DNA of 34,563 nt, taken from contig JAAVYF010000038.1 in assembly GCA_022790975.1 (NCBI GenBank), positions 1 through 34,563 of the forward strand, in the 5' to 3' direction. Of this stretch, positions 25,454 to 33,269 are shown in pieces. Source of the DNA: Clostridia bacterium (GTDB lineage Bacteria; Bacillota; Clostridia; TANB77; CAG-508). Within the stretch, counting starts at the first letter, position 1. The number at the start of each line of letters is the position of its first letter. Both the position numbers and the translations under genes were made by a program. The notes under the pieces are model-generated. The model was given only the letters and a program-made list of their open reading frames with translations. It did not search any database and was not told the origin of the DNA.

Positions 25454-25703
25454 AATAAAATTCACCTTTCACTATATATTTTTATAACTTAAAGCGACAT
25501 AAAATATTGCGTATTAATACATAATATGAATATAATTTTAATTTAGTTAAAAAATATATTATAAAATATTGTAAATATAAAAATATATTATAATGCTAAA
25601 GGTACTATAAAATTTTTATTTATTATTAATATCCTAGTAGTTTATAGTATAAGTATAAGTTTAAATTTAAGTTTAAGTTTTATTAATTTCTTAAAAAATA
25701 TCG

Positions 25704-25732
25704 TTGATTTTTTATAAAAAAGATAATATAAT
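25704..25732 (+). promoter_or_regulatory. Promoter for the ABC transporter gene
   Basis: TTGATT, a 17-base spacer, then TATAAT, 42 bases before the ATG. The 309-base gap upstream otherwise holds only AT-rich sequence, including a short run of AAGTTTAA-type repeats at about 25648-25680. Confidence 0.65.
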
Positions 25733-25774
25733 ACTAATATTATTTAGGGGACAAAATAGAGAGGAGAATACATA

Positions 25775-28381
25775 ATGTTACAATTAAATGATATTACCAA
25801 AAACTATTTGTCTGGAGAAGCTGAAGTGAAAGCTTTAAAAGGGATTAGTATTGAATTTAGGAAATCTGAATTTGTTTCAATCTTAGGACATAGTGGTTGT
25901 GGAAAAACCACTCTTTTAAATATTATAGGAGGGCTAGATAGATATACATCTGGAGATCTTATAATAAATGGAAAATCAACAAAAGATTTCAAAGACAAAG
26001 ACTGGGATTCTTATAGAAATTATTCAGTTGGATTTGTATTTCAAAATTATAATTTAATTAGTCATCAAACTGTTTTATCAAATGTTGAATTAGCATTAAC
26101 TTTAGATGGAGTTCCGAAGCAAGAAAGAAGAAAAAAAGCAATAGAAGCTTTAGAACAAGTTGGGTTAAAAGACCAAATTAATAAAAAACCAAATCAATTA
26201 TCTGGAGGACAAATGCAAAGAGTTGCTATAGCAAGAGCTTTAGTTAATGATCCAGATATTGTCTTAGCTGATGAACCAACTGGAGCATTAGATACAGAAA
26301 CTAGTGTTCAGATTATGGAAATTTTAAAAGAAATTTCAAAAAAGAAATTAATTATTATGGTAACTCATAATCCAGAACTTGCAGAAAAATATTCATCAAG
26401 AATAGTAAAAATATTAGATGGAAATATTATAGATGATTCAAATCCATATACAGAAGAAGATAGAAAAAAAGAAAGTAGCCAAAAAGTTAAAGAAGGCAAA
26501 ACTATAATGTCTTTTATTACAGCACTTTCTCTTAGTTTAAACAATTTAATGACAAAAAAAGGAAGAACATTTTTAACTGCATTTGCAGGAAGTATTGGAA
26601 TTATTGGAATTGCACTTATTTTATCACTTTCATCAGGTGTTCAGAATTATATAAATAAAGTAGAAGAAGATACACTTTCATCATATCCTATTACTATTCA
26701 AAAAGAATCTGTGGATATGTCTAGTATGATGGAAGCAATGATGGGAGAAAATGAAGATGATATTGAAAAAGAAGATGGAAAATTATATAGTATGAATATT
26801 ATGACAGATATAATTAGTACTGTATCTCAATCTGTTCAATCTAATAATTTAACTGCTTTTAAGAAATATTTAGAAACTGAAGATAAAATCATAAATGAAA
26901 ATTCAAATGCTATTCAATATAGTTATGATTTAACATTAAACTTATTTAAATTAGAAAATGATGGTAGCTATAAACAAGTTAATCCAAGTCAAGTATTAAA
27001 TTCTTTTGGTGAAATGGGAGATATGATATCTACACAAAACAGTATGATGAGTATGTCTGCTACTTCAACAGATGTATGGTCTGAAATGTTAGATAATCAA
27101 GAATTATTAAAAACACAATATGATGTGCTTGAAGGACGTTTTCCAGAAAAGTATAACGAAGTTGTTTTAATGGTAGATGAAAACAATAGAATAAGTGATT
27201 ATACATTGTATTCTTTAGGATTAAAAGATATTTCAGAAGTATCAAAAATGTTTGAAACACTTATGAATGGAGAAGAAGTGCCAGAAAGAGAGATAGAAAG
27301 TTTTGATTATAGTGAATTTGTAGGATTAAATTTTAAAGTTTTATTAAATACAGACTACTATCAAAAAGAAAATGGAATTTGGGTTAATAAATCAGCTGAC
27401 AGTTCTTTTATGAAAAAGAAACTTGAAGATGCTCAAACAATTACTGTAGTAGGAATTATTAAACCAAATGAACAAAGTAATATAACCTCATCTACTTATG
27501 GAGAAATAGGATATTTAAAAGAACTTTCAGAATATGTAATAGAAAAAATAAACGATACTGAAATAGTTAAAGAACAAGTTAATAATCCAGAAATAAATGT
27601 TTTTACAGGTTCTAAATTTGCAGAAACTATAAAAACAGCGACAGGAACACAGGCTGTTACTTTAGATACATTAACAAATGAACAAAAACAAGCATTAAGT
27701 ACAATGACAGAAGAAGAACAATTGGCATATCTTTCTGCTTATACAGGAAATGCTAATTCTACTTATGAGGATAATTTATCTCTTTTAGGTGTAGTAAACT
27801 TAGATGAACCATCTGCAATAAATATTTATCCAAAAAGTTTTGAAGCAAAAGATTCAATAAAAAGTGAGATAGAAAAATACAATAAAAAGCAAGAAGATGA
27901 AGGAAAGGAAGAAGATGCAATAGAATATACAGATATAGTTGGAGTATTGATGAATTCTGTAACTAAAATTGTAAATGTAATTAGTTATGTTTTAATTGCA
28001 TTTGTTGCAATATCACTTGTAGTTTCATCTATTATGATAGGAATTATCACATATATTTCTGTATTAGAAAGAACAAAAGAAATTGGAATTTTGAGGTCAA
28101 TAGGAGCTTCAAAAAAAGACATTTCAAGAGTTTTCAATGCTGAAACTTTTATAATAGGATTAACATCAGGAGCAATTGGAATTATTGTTACTATTTTATT
28201 AAACATTCCAATAAATATTGTTATTAAACATATAACTGGAATTAGTGGATTATCTAGTCTTCCAATTATTGGAGCTATTATTTTAATTTTAATTAGTATG
28301 ATTTTAACAGTAATTGCAGGTTTAGTGCCAGCTAAAATGGCAGCAAAGAAAGACCCAGTTGAAGCTCTTAGAACAGAATAA
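25775..28381 (+). CDS. ABC transporter, ATPase fused to FtsX-type permease (MacB-like)
   Basis: 868 residues. The N-terminal ATPase (about 1-225) has Walker A GHSGCGKTTLLN, signature LSGGQMQRVAIARAL and Walker B VLADEPTGALD, the LolD/MacB class. The permease follows with a first membrane helix (about 265-290), a long extracytoplasmic domain (about 295-725) rich in Ser, Glu and Asn, and three C-terminal helices with the FtsX pattern LERTKEIGILRSIGASKKDI. Such pumps use mechanical force to move peptides, lipoproteins or antibiotics rather than a classical channel. No two-component system or accessory protein lies next to it, so the substrate is unknown. GAGAGGAG precedes the ATG. A clean terminator follows. 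Confidence 0.92.
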   Translation: MLQLNDITKNYLSGEAEVKALKGISIEFRKSEFVSILGHSGCGKTTLLNIIGGLDRYTSGDLIINGKSTKDFKDKDWDSYRNYSVGFVFQNYNLISHQTVLSNVELALTLDGVPKQERRKKAIEALEQVGLKDQINKKPNQLSGGQMQRVAIARALVNDPDIVLADEPTGALDTETSVQIMEILKEISKKKLIIMVTHNPELAEKYSSRIVKILDGNIIDDSNPYTEEDRKKESSQKVKEGKTIMSFITALSLSLNNLMTKKGRTFLTAFAGSIGIIGIALILSLSSGVQNYINKVEEDTLSSYPITIQKESVDMSSMMEAMMGENEDDIEKEDGKLYSMNIMTDIISTVSQSVQSNNLTAFKKYLETEDKIINENSNAIQYSYDLTLNLFKLENDGSYKQVNPSQVLNSFGEMGDMISTQNSMMSMSATSTDVWSEMLDNQELLKTQYDVLEGRFPEKYNEVVLMVDENNRISDYTLYSLGLKDISEVSKMFETLMNGEEVPEREIESFDYSEFVGLNFKVLLNTDYYQKENGIWVNKSADSSFMKKKLEDAQTITVVGIIKPNEQSNITSSTYGEIGYLKELSEYVIEKINDTEIVKEQVNNPEINVFTGSKFAETIKTATGTQAVTLDTLTNEQKQALSTMTEEEQLAYLSAYTGNANSTYEDNLSLLGVVNLDEPSAINIYPKSFEAKDSIKSEIEKYNKKQEDEGKEEDAIEYTDIVGVLMNSVTKIVNVISYVLIAFVAISLVVSSIMIGIITYISVLERTKEIGILRSIGASKKDISRVFNAETFIIGLTSGAIGIIVTILLNIPINIVIKHITGISGLSSLPIIGAIILILISMILTVIAGLVPAKMAAKKDPVEALRTE

Positions 28382-28393
28382 TTTGGTTTTATC

Positions 28394-28428
28394 AAGGTCA
28401 GAGAAAATTGGCTCTGACCTTAATTTAT
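28394..28428 (+). terminator. Terminator after the ABC transporter gene
   Basis: A perfect 10-bp stem AAGGTCAGAG/CTCTGACCTT (28394-28403 with 28412-28421), an 8-base loop and a T-containing tail. Confidence 0.75.
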
Positions 28429-28505
28429 TAAAAAAGCAATATTAAATATGTTTATAAAATTTATATAAAATAAATATTAAAAACATATTATATAAGGAGA
28501 AAAAA

Positions 28506-29453
28506 TTGAATATTGTATGGAGTAAAAATAAAAGAAGAGATTTAATTGTATATGTTATTCTTAGAACTTTGGTAATTGCAATGATGATATTGCAGATTCT
28601 AAATAGAAATTTTGAAAATGTTTTTTTATGTATATTAACTTTAATATTATTTATGATACCAATTTGGATAGATCAAAAATTAAATATAAAGCTTCCAAGT
28701 GTTTTGGAAATTATAATATTTTTGTTTATTTTTGCTGCAGAGATTTTAGGAGAAGTTGCTAAATTTTATGTTTATTTTAAAAATTGGGATACTATATTAC
28801 ATACTTTAAATGGATTTTTATGTGCAGCTATAGGATTTTCTCTTATTGATATTTTAAATAGGTCAGAAAGATTTCATATGAAACTAGCCCCAATTTTTGT
28901 TGCTATGATTGCTTTTTGTTTTTCAATGACAGTAGGCGTTTTATGGGAATTTTTTGAATTTGGAATGGATGTATTTTTCAATAAAGATATGCAAAAAGAT
29001 GAATTGGTTACAAAAATTTCTACAGTTGTTTTAGATGAAACGAATTCTAATATTCCAATAACTGTAGATAATATAGAAAAAACTGTTATATATGCTAAGA
29101 AAGATGGAAATACTTATATTACAGAAATTAGTGGTGGGTATTTAGATATTGGATTAAGAGATACAATGGATGATTTGTTTGTAAATTTTTTAGGAGCATA
29201 TAGCTTTTCTATAATTGGATGGCTATATATTAAAAATAGAGATAAATATAAATTTGCAGAAAACTTTATGCCAATAAGAAAAACAGAGCAAGAAATCCAA
29301 GAAACAAAAGAAGAACTTGCTAGATTAGAACAAGTTTTGGAATTAAAAAAGAGAAGAAGAAAAGAATTAGTTCTTCAAAAAAGAGAAAAAAGAAAAATTT
29401 TACTTAAAAAATCTTTAGAAAAAAATAAAAAAGATCCTCCAAAAAATAAGTAG
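28506..29453 (+). CDS. Multi-pass membrane protein, DUF2238/YjdF-like
   Basis: 315 residues, TTG start with AAGGAGAAAA upstream. About six hydrophobic segments. The centre has WDTILHTLNGFLCAAIGFSLID and GVLWEFFEFGMD, and the C-terminal membrane part has DTMDDLFVNFLGA, the acidic/aromatic pattern of the DUF2238 family. A polar insertion of about 45 residues (165-210) lies between segments. The tail after residue 255 is a long, charged, Lys/Arg/Glu-rich coiled coil that faces the cytoplasm. Family function is not established. Confidence 0.75.
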   Translation: MNIVWSKNKRRDLIVYVILRTLVIAMMILQILNRNFENVFLCILTLILFMIPIWIDQKLNIKLPSVLEIIIFLFIFAAEILGEVAKFYVYFKNWDTILHTLNGFLCAAIGFSLIDILNRSERFHMKLAPIFVAMIAFCFSMTVGVLWEFFEFGMDVFFNKDMQKDELVTKISTVVLDETNSNIPITVDNIEKTVIYAKKDGNTYITEISGGYLDIGLRDTMDDLFVNFLGAYSFSIIGWLYIKNRDKYKFAENFMPIRKTEQEIQETKEELARLEQVLELKKRRRKELVLQKREKRKILLKKSLEKNKKDPPKNK

Positions 29454-29602
29454 ATTAATGAAAATAATTTTTTTAAAATAAAAAAATTCACACAAAAAAC
29501 ATATTTCTTTAACGTTATTTTAAGATTATATATATAAAATGATTCCATAATATGAAAGGAGTGATGTATATAGAAACTGAAAATATAGTTGAAAGGAGAA
29601 AT

Positions 29603-30274
29603 GTGAATTTGGATTATATAGATGCTAATTTATTAGAATTAAATAAGACTTTAACAGTTAAAAATGAGCTTAATATTAATGATGAAGTTTTTAAAAATTT
29701 AATGTTTATACATTCAATGGCAATAAAAGAACTAACTACAAAACTTGAAATTATTGAAGAAGAATTTAAAGTTTTATATAATTATGAATTAATAAATCAA
29801 ATTACTTCAAGAGTTAAAGCACCAGATAGCATTTTGAAGAAAATGAAAAATAAAGATATAGAATTAACATATAAAAATTTAATTGATAATATAAATGACA
29901 TAGCTGGAGTTAGAATTATTTGTACAACTAAAGATGATATATTTATGATTCGAGATTTAATTTCAAATTTAGTAAATGTAAAAATTTTAAAAGAAAAAGA
30001 CTATGTGACATATCCTAAAAAGAGTGGGTATTCAAGTTATCATATATTGTGTGAAGTACCAGTAAATGTTGGTAGAGAGATAGTGAACATAAAAATAGAA
30101 ATTCAAATTAGAACAAAAGTAATGGATTTATGGGCAAGCATTGAACATGACATTAAATATAAATCTAATAATAAATTAACAAAGAAAATGTCAGATGAAT
30201 TGGTTGTATGTGCTAAAAAGTTAGATAAAATAGAAAGTAAAATGAGTAAAATTTATTTAAATGCTATTAATTAA
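29603..30274 (+). CDS. Small alarmone synthetase, RelQ/YjbM-like
   Basis: 223 residues from the GTG at 29603, preceded by AAAGGAG. Upstream in-frame ATGs at 29552 and 29564 are alternatives with poor spacing. It makes (p)ppGpp from ATP and GDP/GTP without a hydrolase domain. The RelA/SpoT synthetase fold is clear: SRVKAPDSILKKMKNKD, NINDIAGVRIICTTKDDI, DYVTYPKKSGYSSYH and VEIQIRT-like IEIQIRTKVMDLWASIEHDIKYK. There is no HD, TGS or ACT domain, and the size matches RelQ/RelP. Mono-gene unit. An HD phosphohydrolase gene lies nearby on the other strand. Confidence 0.92.
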   Translation: MNLDYIDANLLELNKTLTVKNELNINDEVFKNLMFIHSMAIKELTTKLEIIEEEFKVLYNYELINQITSRVKAPDSILKKMKNKDIELTYKNLIDNINDIAGVRIICTTKDDIFMIRDLISNLVNVKILKEKDYVTYPKKSGYSSYHILCEVPVNVGREIVNIKIEIQIRTKVMDLWASIEHDIKYKSNNKLTKKMSDELVVCAKKLDKIESKMSKIYLNAIN

Positions 30275-30324
30275 TTTTTATAAATTTGCTTTGTTATAAA
30301 AGTATAATTATTATTACAAAAAAT

Positions 30325-30534
30325 AAAATAAAAATATAGAGGCTAAACATAATCAAAAATTGTTTAGCCTCTAAAGCATCTCTTCCATAAAACCTCCTAA
30401 AACTTAGATTTCTGGGGACCGAACATTCAAGTCCGACTAACTAATCTTCCAAGCTAGTATTGTGACGTTCTTTCATCCCAGCTACGAAGAGATTTGGGAT
30501 TATGTAGTAAGTATATGTCCTTACTTCCAAATCT
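30325..30534 (-). ncRNA. Structured non-coding RNA of unknown class
   Basis: About 210 bases on the minus strand with its own strong promoter and terminator and no ORF. From the 5' end there is a hairpin GATTTGG-A-AGTAAG...CTTACT...CCAAATC. A closing stem follows, TCTCTTC with GAAGAGA near the 3' end, enclosing nested pairs CTGGGA/TCCCCAG (one bulge) and GAACGT/ATGTTC around a conserved-looking, higher-GC core. The terminator is AGAGGCTAAACA/TGTTTAGCCTCT (30338-30349 with 30361-30372) and a T tail. The branched shape does not fit 6S, which is one long rod, nor SRP or RNase P. Clostridial families such as the raiA motif should be tested. I cannot name it. Confidence 0.75.
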
Positions 30535-30540
30535 TAATTA

Positions 30541-30569
30541 ATTATAACATATGAAAGTGCATTTGTAAA
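30541..30569 (-). promoter_or_regulatory. Promoter of the structured RNA
   Basis: On the minus strand TTTACA (30569-30564), a 17-base spacer and TATAAT (30546-30541) with a TG extension. Confidence 0.8.
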
Positions 30570-30694
30570 ATTGGTCAAATTTTAATAGTAAAACTCGTAA
30601 TGCTACGAGATGTCAACGGTTTGCAAACTTTGAATTGTATTTTTAAAAAAACTATTTTTTTAAGATAATCATAAAATATTTATTTTTATTTAAA

Positions 30695-31480
30695 CTATAT
30701 ATTAATTTTTTCATTTAAATATTTATTGCAAGCTTCTAATAGTAGATTAGTTTGATAGTGTATGTTTAAAGAGTTAAACTTATTACAAACTCTTTTAGTA
30801 AAGTTTTCTAAATATTTTTTTTCTGATACAATTTTTAATGAAATTTGAAAATATAAGTCAAAAATGTATGCATAAAATATTGAAATTACATCTGCATTAT
30901 TTTTTATTTTAGAATAAAAAATATAGTTGGTAGTAAAGAAGTCATTTATAATTTCAGGATCAATTTCTTCTTGATTCCAAGTATTATACCAAAATATACT
31001 TTCCATTGAATAATCTGGAATTGATATTGTATAGAAAATATCTAATTTATCAGCATCTCTAATAATTTTTGAAAAAAGTAATTCTTTTTCATTTAAATTT
31101 TCTTCTATTGTTGGTCTGTTATGATTAAGAATGGCTACTTTAATTATGTTATCATATTCAGTAGTTTCTATAAATTTTCTAATAAGATTATTTTCAAAAA
31201 GAACTTTAACACTTAATTCTCCATGATTAATTCCACTTTCTTTATCACTAAAAGTATTTGCTCGCTTTATTTGTTCAAATCTTCCAAAATCGTGAAAGTA
31301 TCCAATTGCAATTGCTAAATTTGTATCTTCTTCATTTAAATTTAAATTTTTTGCTATAGTTTTAGCATTTTTAGCAACTCTTCTTATATGTTCAATTTTA
31401 AGCTTTACTCGTTCATTAGATGGATTATAATTTGAAACATATTTTACAAATTCATTTTCTATAGTATTTATATCAATCAT
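30695..31480 (-). CDS. HD-domain phosphohydrolase
   Basis: 261 residues. Metal-dependent phosphohydrolase of the HD superfamily, cytoplasmic. The ligand set is visible: His31 (KIEHIRR), His63-Asp64 (YFHDFGR), His86 (INHGE), His120 (LNHNRP) and Asp142 (RDADKLD). The C-terminal third is helical with no second domain. Extra histidines between the usual ones resemble the two- and three-metal HD enzymes that cleave nucleotides or cyclic dinucleotides, but the substrate cannot be told. A link to the nearby alarmone synthetase is possible and unproven. Its start has no near ribosome binding site (see the hairpin leader). Confidence 0.85.
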   Translation of the reverse strand: MIDINTIENEFVKYVSNYNPSNERVKLKIEHIRRVAKNAKTIAKNLNLNEEDTNLAIAIGYFHDFGRFEQIKRANTFSDKESGINHGELSVKVLFENNLIRKFIETTEYDNIIKVAILNHNRPTIEENLNEKELLFSKIIRDADKLDIFYTISIPDYSMESIFWYNTWNQEEIDPEIINDFFTTNYIFYSKIKNNADVISIFYAYIFDLYFQISLKIVSEKKYLENFTKRVCNKFNSLNIHYQTNLLLEACNKYLNEKINI

Positions 31481-31534
31481 ATTTTTATTTTATAATTAAA
31501 ACATGTAAAATGTATTAATTATAATTTCCTCCTT
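31481..31534 (-). promoter_or_regulatory. Distant Shine-Dalgarno with intervening hairpin before the HD gene
   Basis: On the minus strand AAGGAGG (31534-31528) is 47 bases from the ATG. A perfect 10-bp hairpin (TTATAATTAA 31524-31515, TTAATTATAA 31499-31490, 15-base loop) lies between. Folding it out leaves 12 bases. The stem sequence is almost the same as that before the 7979 gene. Confidence 0.6.
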
Positions 31535-31540
31535 GTTTTT

Positions 31541-31849
31541 TAATATCTTATATTTTATCATTAAATTAAAAAAAAATAAAGTTGTATGAAAGTATAAAAT
31601 AATATTACAAATTTTCAATATTAAATTATTTAAAACAAAAAATATAATTGAAAAATTAAAAAATATTGAGTTCAAAAAAATTAAAAATCAAAAATTATAG
31701 ATATATATTGACTTTTTAGAAAATTATATATAAAATAAAAAAATAATAAAGGAATATGGTTATTTTTAAGATTAATGGAAATTTGCAAAGCAAATTTTAT
31801 CTATAAATTATGTGAATTTTACTATATAAATTAATGTAGTAATAAAATT
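31541..31849. other. Non-coding divergent gap between the HD gene and the 31865 gene
   Basis: About 300 bases of extremely AT-rich sequence with long A runs. No ORF, terminator or RNA structure that I can support. It should carry divergent promoters, but too many AT hexamers exist to choose one. Confidence 0.4.
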
Positions 31850-31864
31850 ATGATGGAGGAAAAT

Positions 31865-32305
31865 ATGCAAAAATATATTTTAAAGTTTTTTACAATTATT
31901 TCTATAATTATTTTAGGAGCATTATGTTTTTATAGTGGAGTTGTATTTGCTGATGAGGAACCAATTGTAAATGAAACTGTAGTTGGAGATAATGATAGTC
32001 TTGATGCAGATAATGAAACAAATTCACAAAATAATACTAATGAAAATTCTAATAACACTAATAGTACTAATGAAATTGCTAGAGAAGATGATGGAAATTC
32101 AAGTATTCAAAATACACCATCACAAACAAACACACCTACTAGTTCAACAAGTAAAACACCAAAGCAAATTAGTAGTTATAGTACAGTAGATTCTTTGCCT
32201 GAAGCTAATTTAGGCTTGAATAATATATTAAATGTAATTTTAATTGCTATTGGAGTAATAATTATTCTTTTAGCTATTGCAATACTAATTAGATTAAAAC
32301 AATAA
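31865..32305 (+). CDS. Ser/Thr/Asn-rich surface protein with C-terminal anchor
   Basis: 146 residues from the ATG at 31865, which follows TGGAGG. Two in-frame ATGs at 31850 and 31853 overlap or precede that site and are rejected. Signal peptide at about 1-28 (ending VVFA), a low-complexity stretch of Asn, Thr and Ser (about 40-115), then SLPEANLGLNN and a hydrophobic helix with a short basic tail RLKQ. The end resembles a degenerate cell-wall sorting signal (LPEAN in place of LPxTG), or simply a membrane anchor. It lies 20 bases before the peptidase gene and is probably in the same operon. Confidence 0.75.
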   Translation: MQKYILKFFTIISIIILGALCFYSGVVFADEEPIVNETVVGDNDSLDADNETNSQNNTNENSNNTNSTNEIAREDDGNSSIQNTPSQTNTPTSSTSKTPKQISSYSTVDSLPEANLGLNNILNVILIAIGVIIILLAIAILIRLKQ

Positions 32306-32325
32306 TGTAATATGTAGGAGTTTTT

Positions 32326-33091
32326 ATGAATAGAATGATTTATAAGAGAAAGAAGAAGAAAACTCACCAATACAGAACACTTTTCTTTTTAATATTTATA
32401 GCTTCTATAGTATTTTTTATATATCAATATACTAATCTTGAAAATATGGATGCTATAAAAGAGAAATTTGCTGTTATATCTAGTTCTACTGAAAACACTT
32501 TTTCTTCTGAACATACAATTAGTCGGTCAAACAAAAGTAGAAGGAATGGATGGTTATAAAACTACCTTTACGACTTTAAAAGAAAAAAATAAAAAGACAT
32601 ACATAGAATATAAACAAAATCAGAATAGCTCTTGGAGTGAAAAATCATATTGGGGAGGAACCATGGCTGATAATGGATGTGGTATTACATCTATGGCGAT
32701 AATTGGAAGTGGATATGGTTTGCAAATTACACCAGAAGATTTAAGACAAAAATATTATCCTCATTTAAATGGAGCTGATATGGAAAAAGCTATAGAAAAG
32801 ATGGGAATTAAATGTACAGATTTTTATTTTAGTTCATCTCATATATCTAAGTCGTATATAAAAGAATGGCTTAGAACTAGTAGACCTGTGCTTATTTGTG
32901 TTGATAATTCTAAACCAAATCGTTGGACACAAGCATCACATTATATGGTTTTACTAGATATTAATGAAGTAGGAGAAGTATATGTTTCAAATCCAAATGG
33001 AGAAGATGGAACTTTAAGTGCTTCTGGCTGGTATTCTTTAGATGAAATTTTACCTTATGTTGTAAAAGCTTTGTTTATTGAAAGTTATTAG
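32326..33091 (+). CDS. C39-like cysteine peptidase, membrane-anchored, with one +1 shift at CGG
   Basis: 254 residues when the C at 32524 is skipped. One N-terminal membrane segment (about 22-38) after a strongly basic start (KRKKKK) places the enzyme outside the cell. The peptidase_C39_2-type domain follows, with Cys118 in MADNGCGITS, His205 in QASHYMVLLD and Asn222 in VSNPNG as the likely triad. Zero frame stops at about 32559, 11 codons past the shift, so without the shift only the anchor would be made. The shift joins HTIS to GQTKVEGMDGYK in a linker. Because a linker is less conserved, this site is supported by the reading frames and ATG/RBS (GTAGGAG) more than by family motifs. Confidence 0.82.
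32524..32527 (+). other. CGGT +1 frameshift site in the C39-like peptidase gene
   Basis: Zero frame reads AGT CGG TCA AAC. The restored frame reads AGT, skips C32524, then GGT CAA ACA AAA (G-Q-T-K). Confidence 0.8.
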
Positions 33092-33109
33092 TTTATAAAA
33101 AAATTAATA

Positions 33110-33150
33110 AAAACAACTTTTAGATTTTTGTTCTAAAAGTTGTTTTTTGA
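33110..33150 (+). terminator. Terminator after the C39-like peptidase gene
   Basis: A perfect 15-bp stem (33110-33124 with 33132-33146, AAAACAACTTTTAGA/TCTAAAAGTTGTTTT), a 7-base loop and a T tail. It can act in both directions, facing coaD. Confidence 0.85.
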
Positions 33151-33269
33151 ATTAACATTAATTAAACTTTTAACTATGCTATGGGCATTAGTTAAGTTGA
33201 ATTTTTAAATGTGTATTATATGTAAATTAAATTTTGTTATTTGTTTGGAAAATCGTAATATATCATAAA

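Noticed and set aside
30325..30534. 6S RNA
   Set aside because: 6S is a single long rod with a central bubble. Here a separate 5' hairpin and nested inner stems are seen.
6022..32527. Sequencing or assembly error as the cause of the frame breaks
   Set aside because: All eight are the same base in the same codon context and the same reading frame, on both strands following the gene direction, and not in homopolymers (only 24013 extends a CC). Random indels would vary in base, context and frame. Raw reads would still be the final test.
6022..32527. Pseudogenes
   Set aside because: Each gene has one precise break (two in the TSUP gene), no other damage, a ribosome binding site in most cases and restored family motifs. 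SufB and SufS are normally indispensable when they form the only Fe-S system.
6022..32527. Plain reassignment of CGG to another amino acid
   Set aside because: The frame after CGG is wrong in every case, so a triplet reassignment does not restore the proteins. The step must be one base larger.
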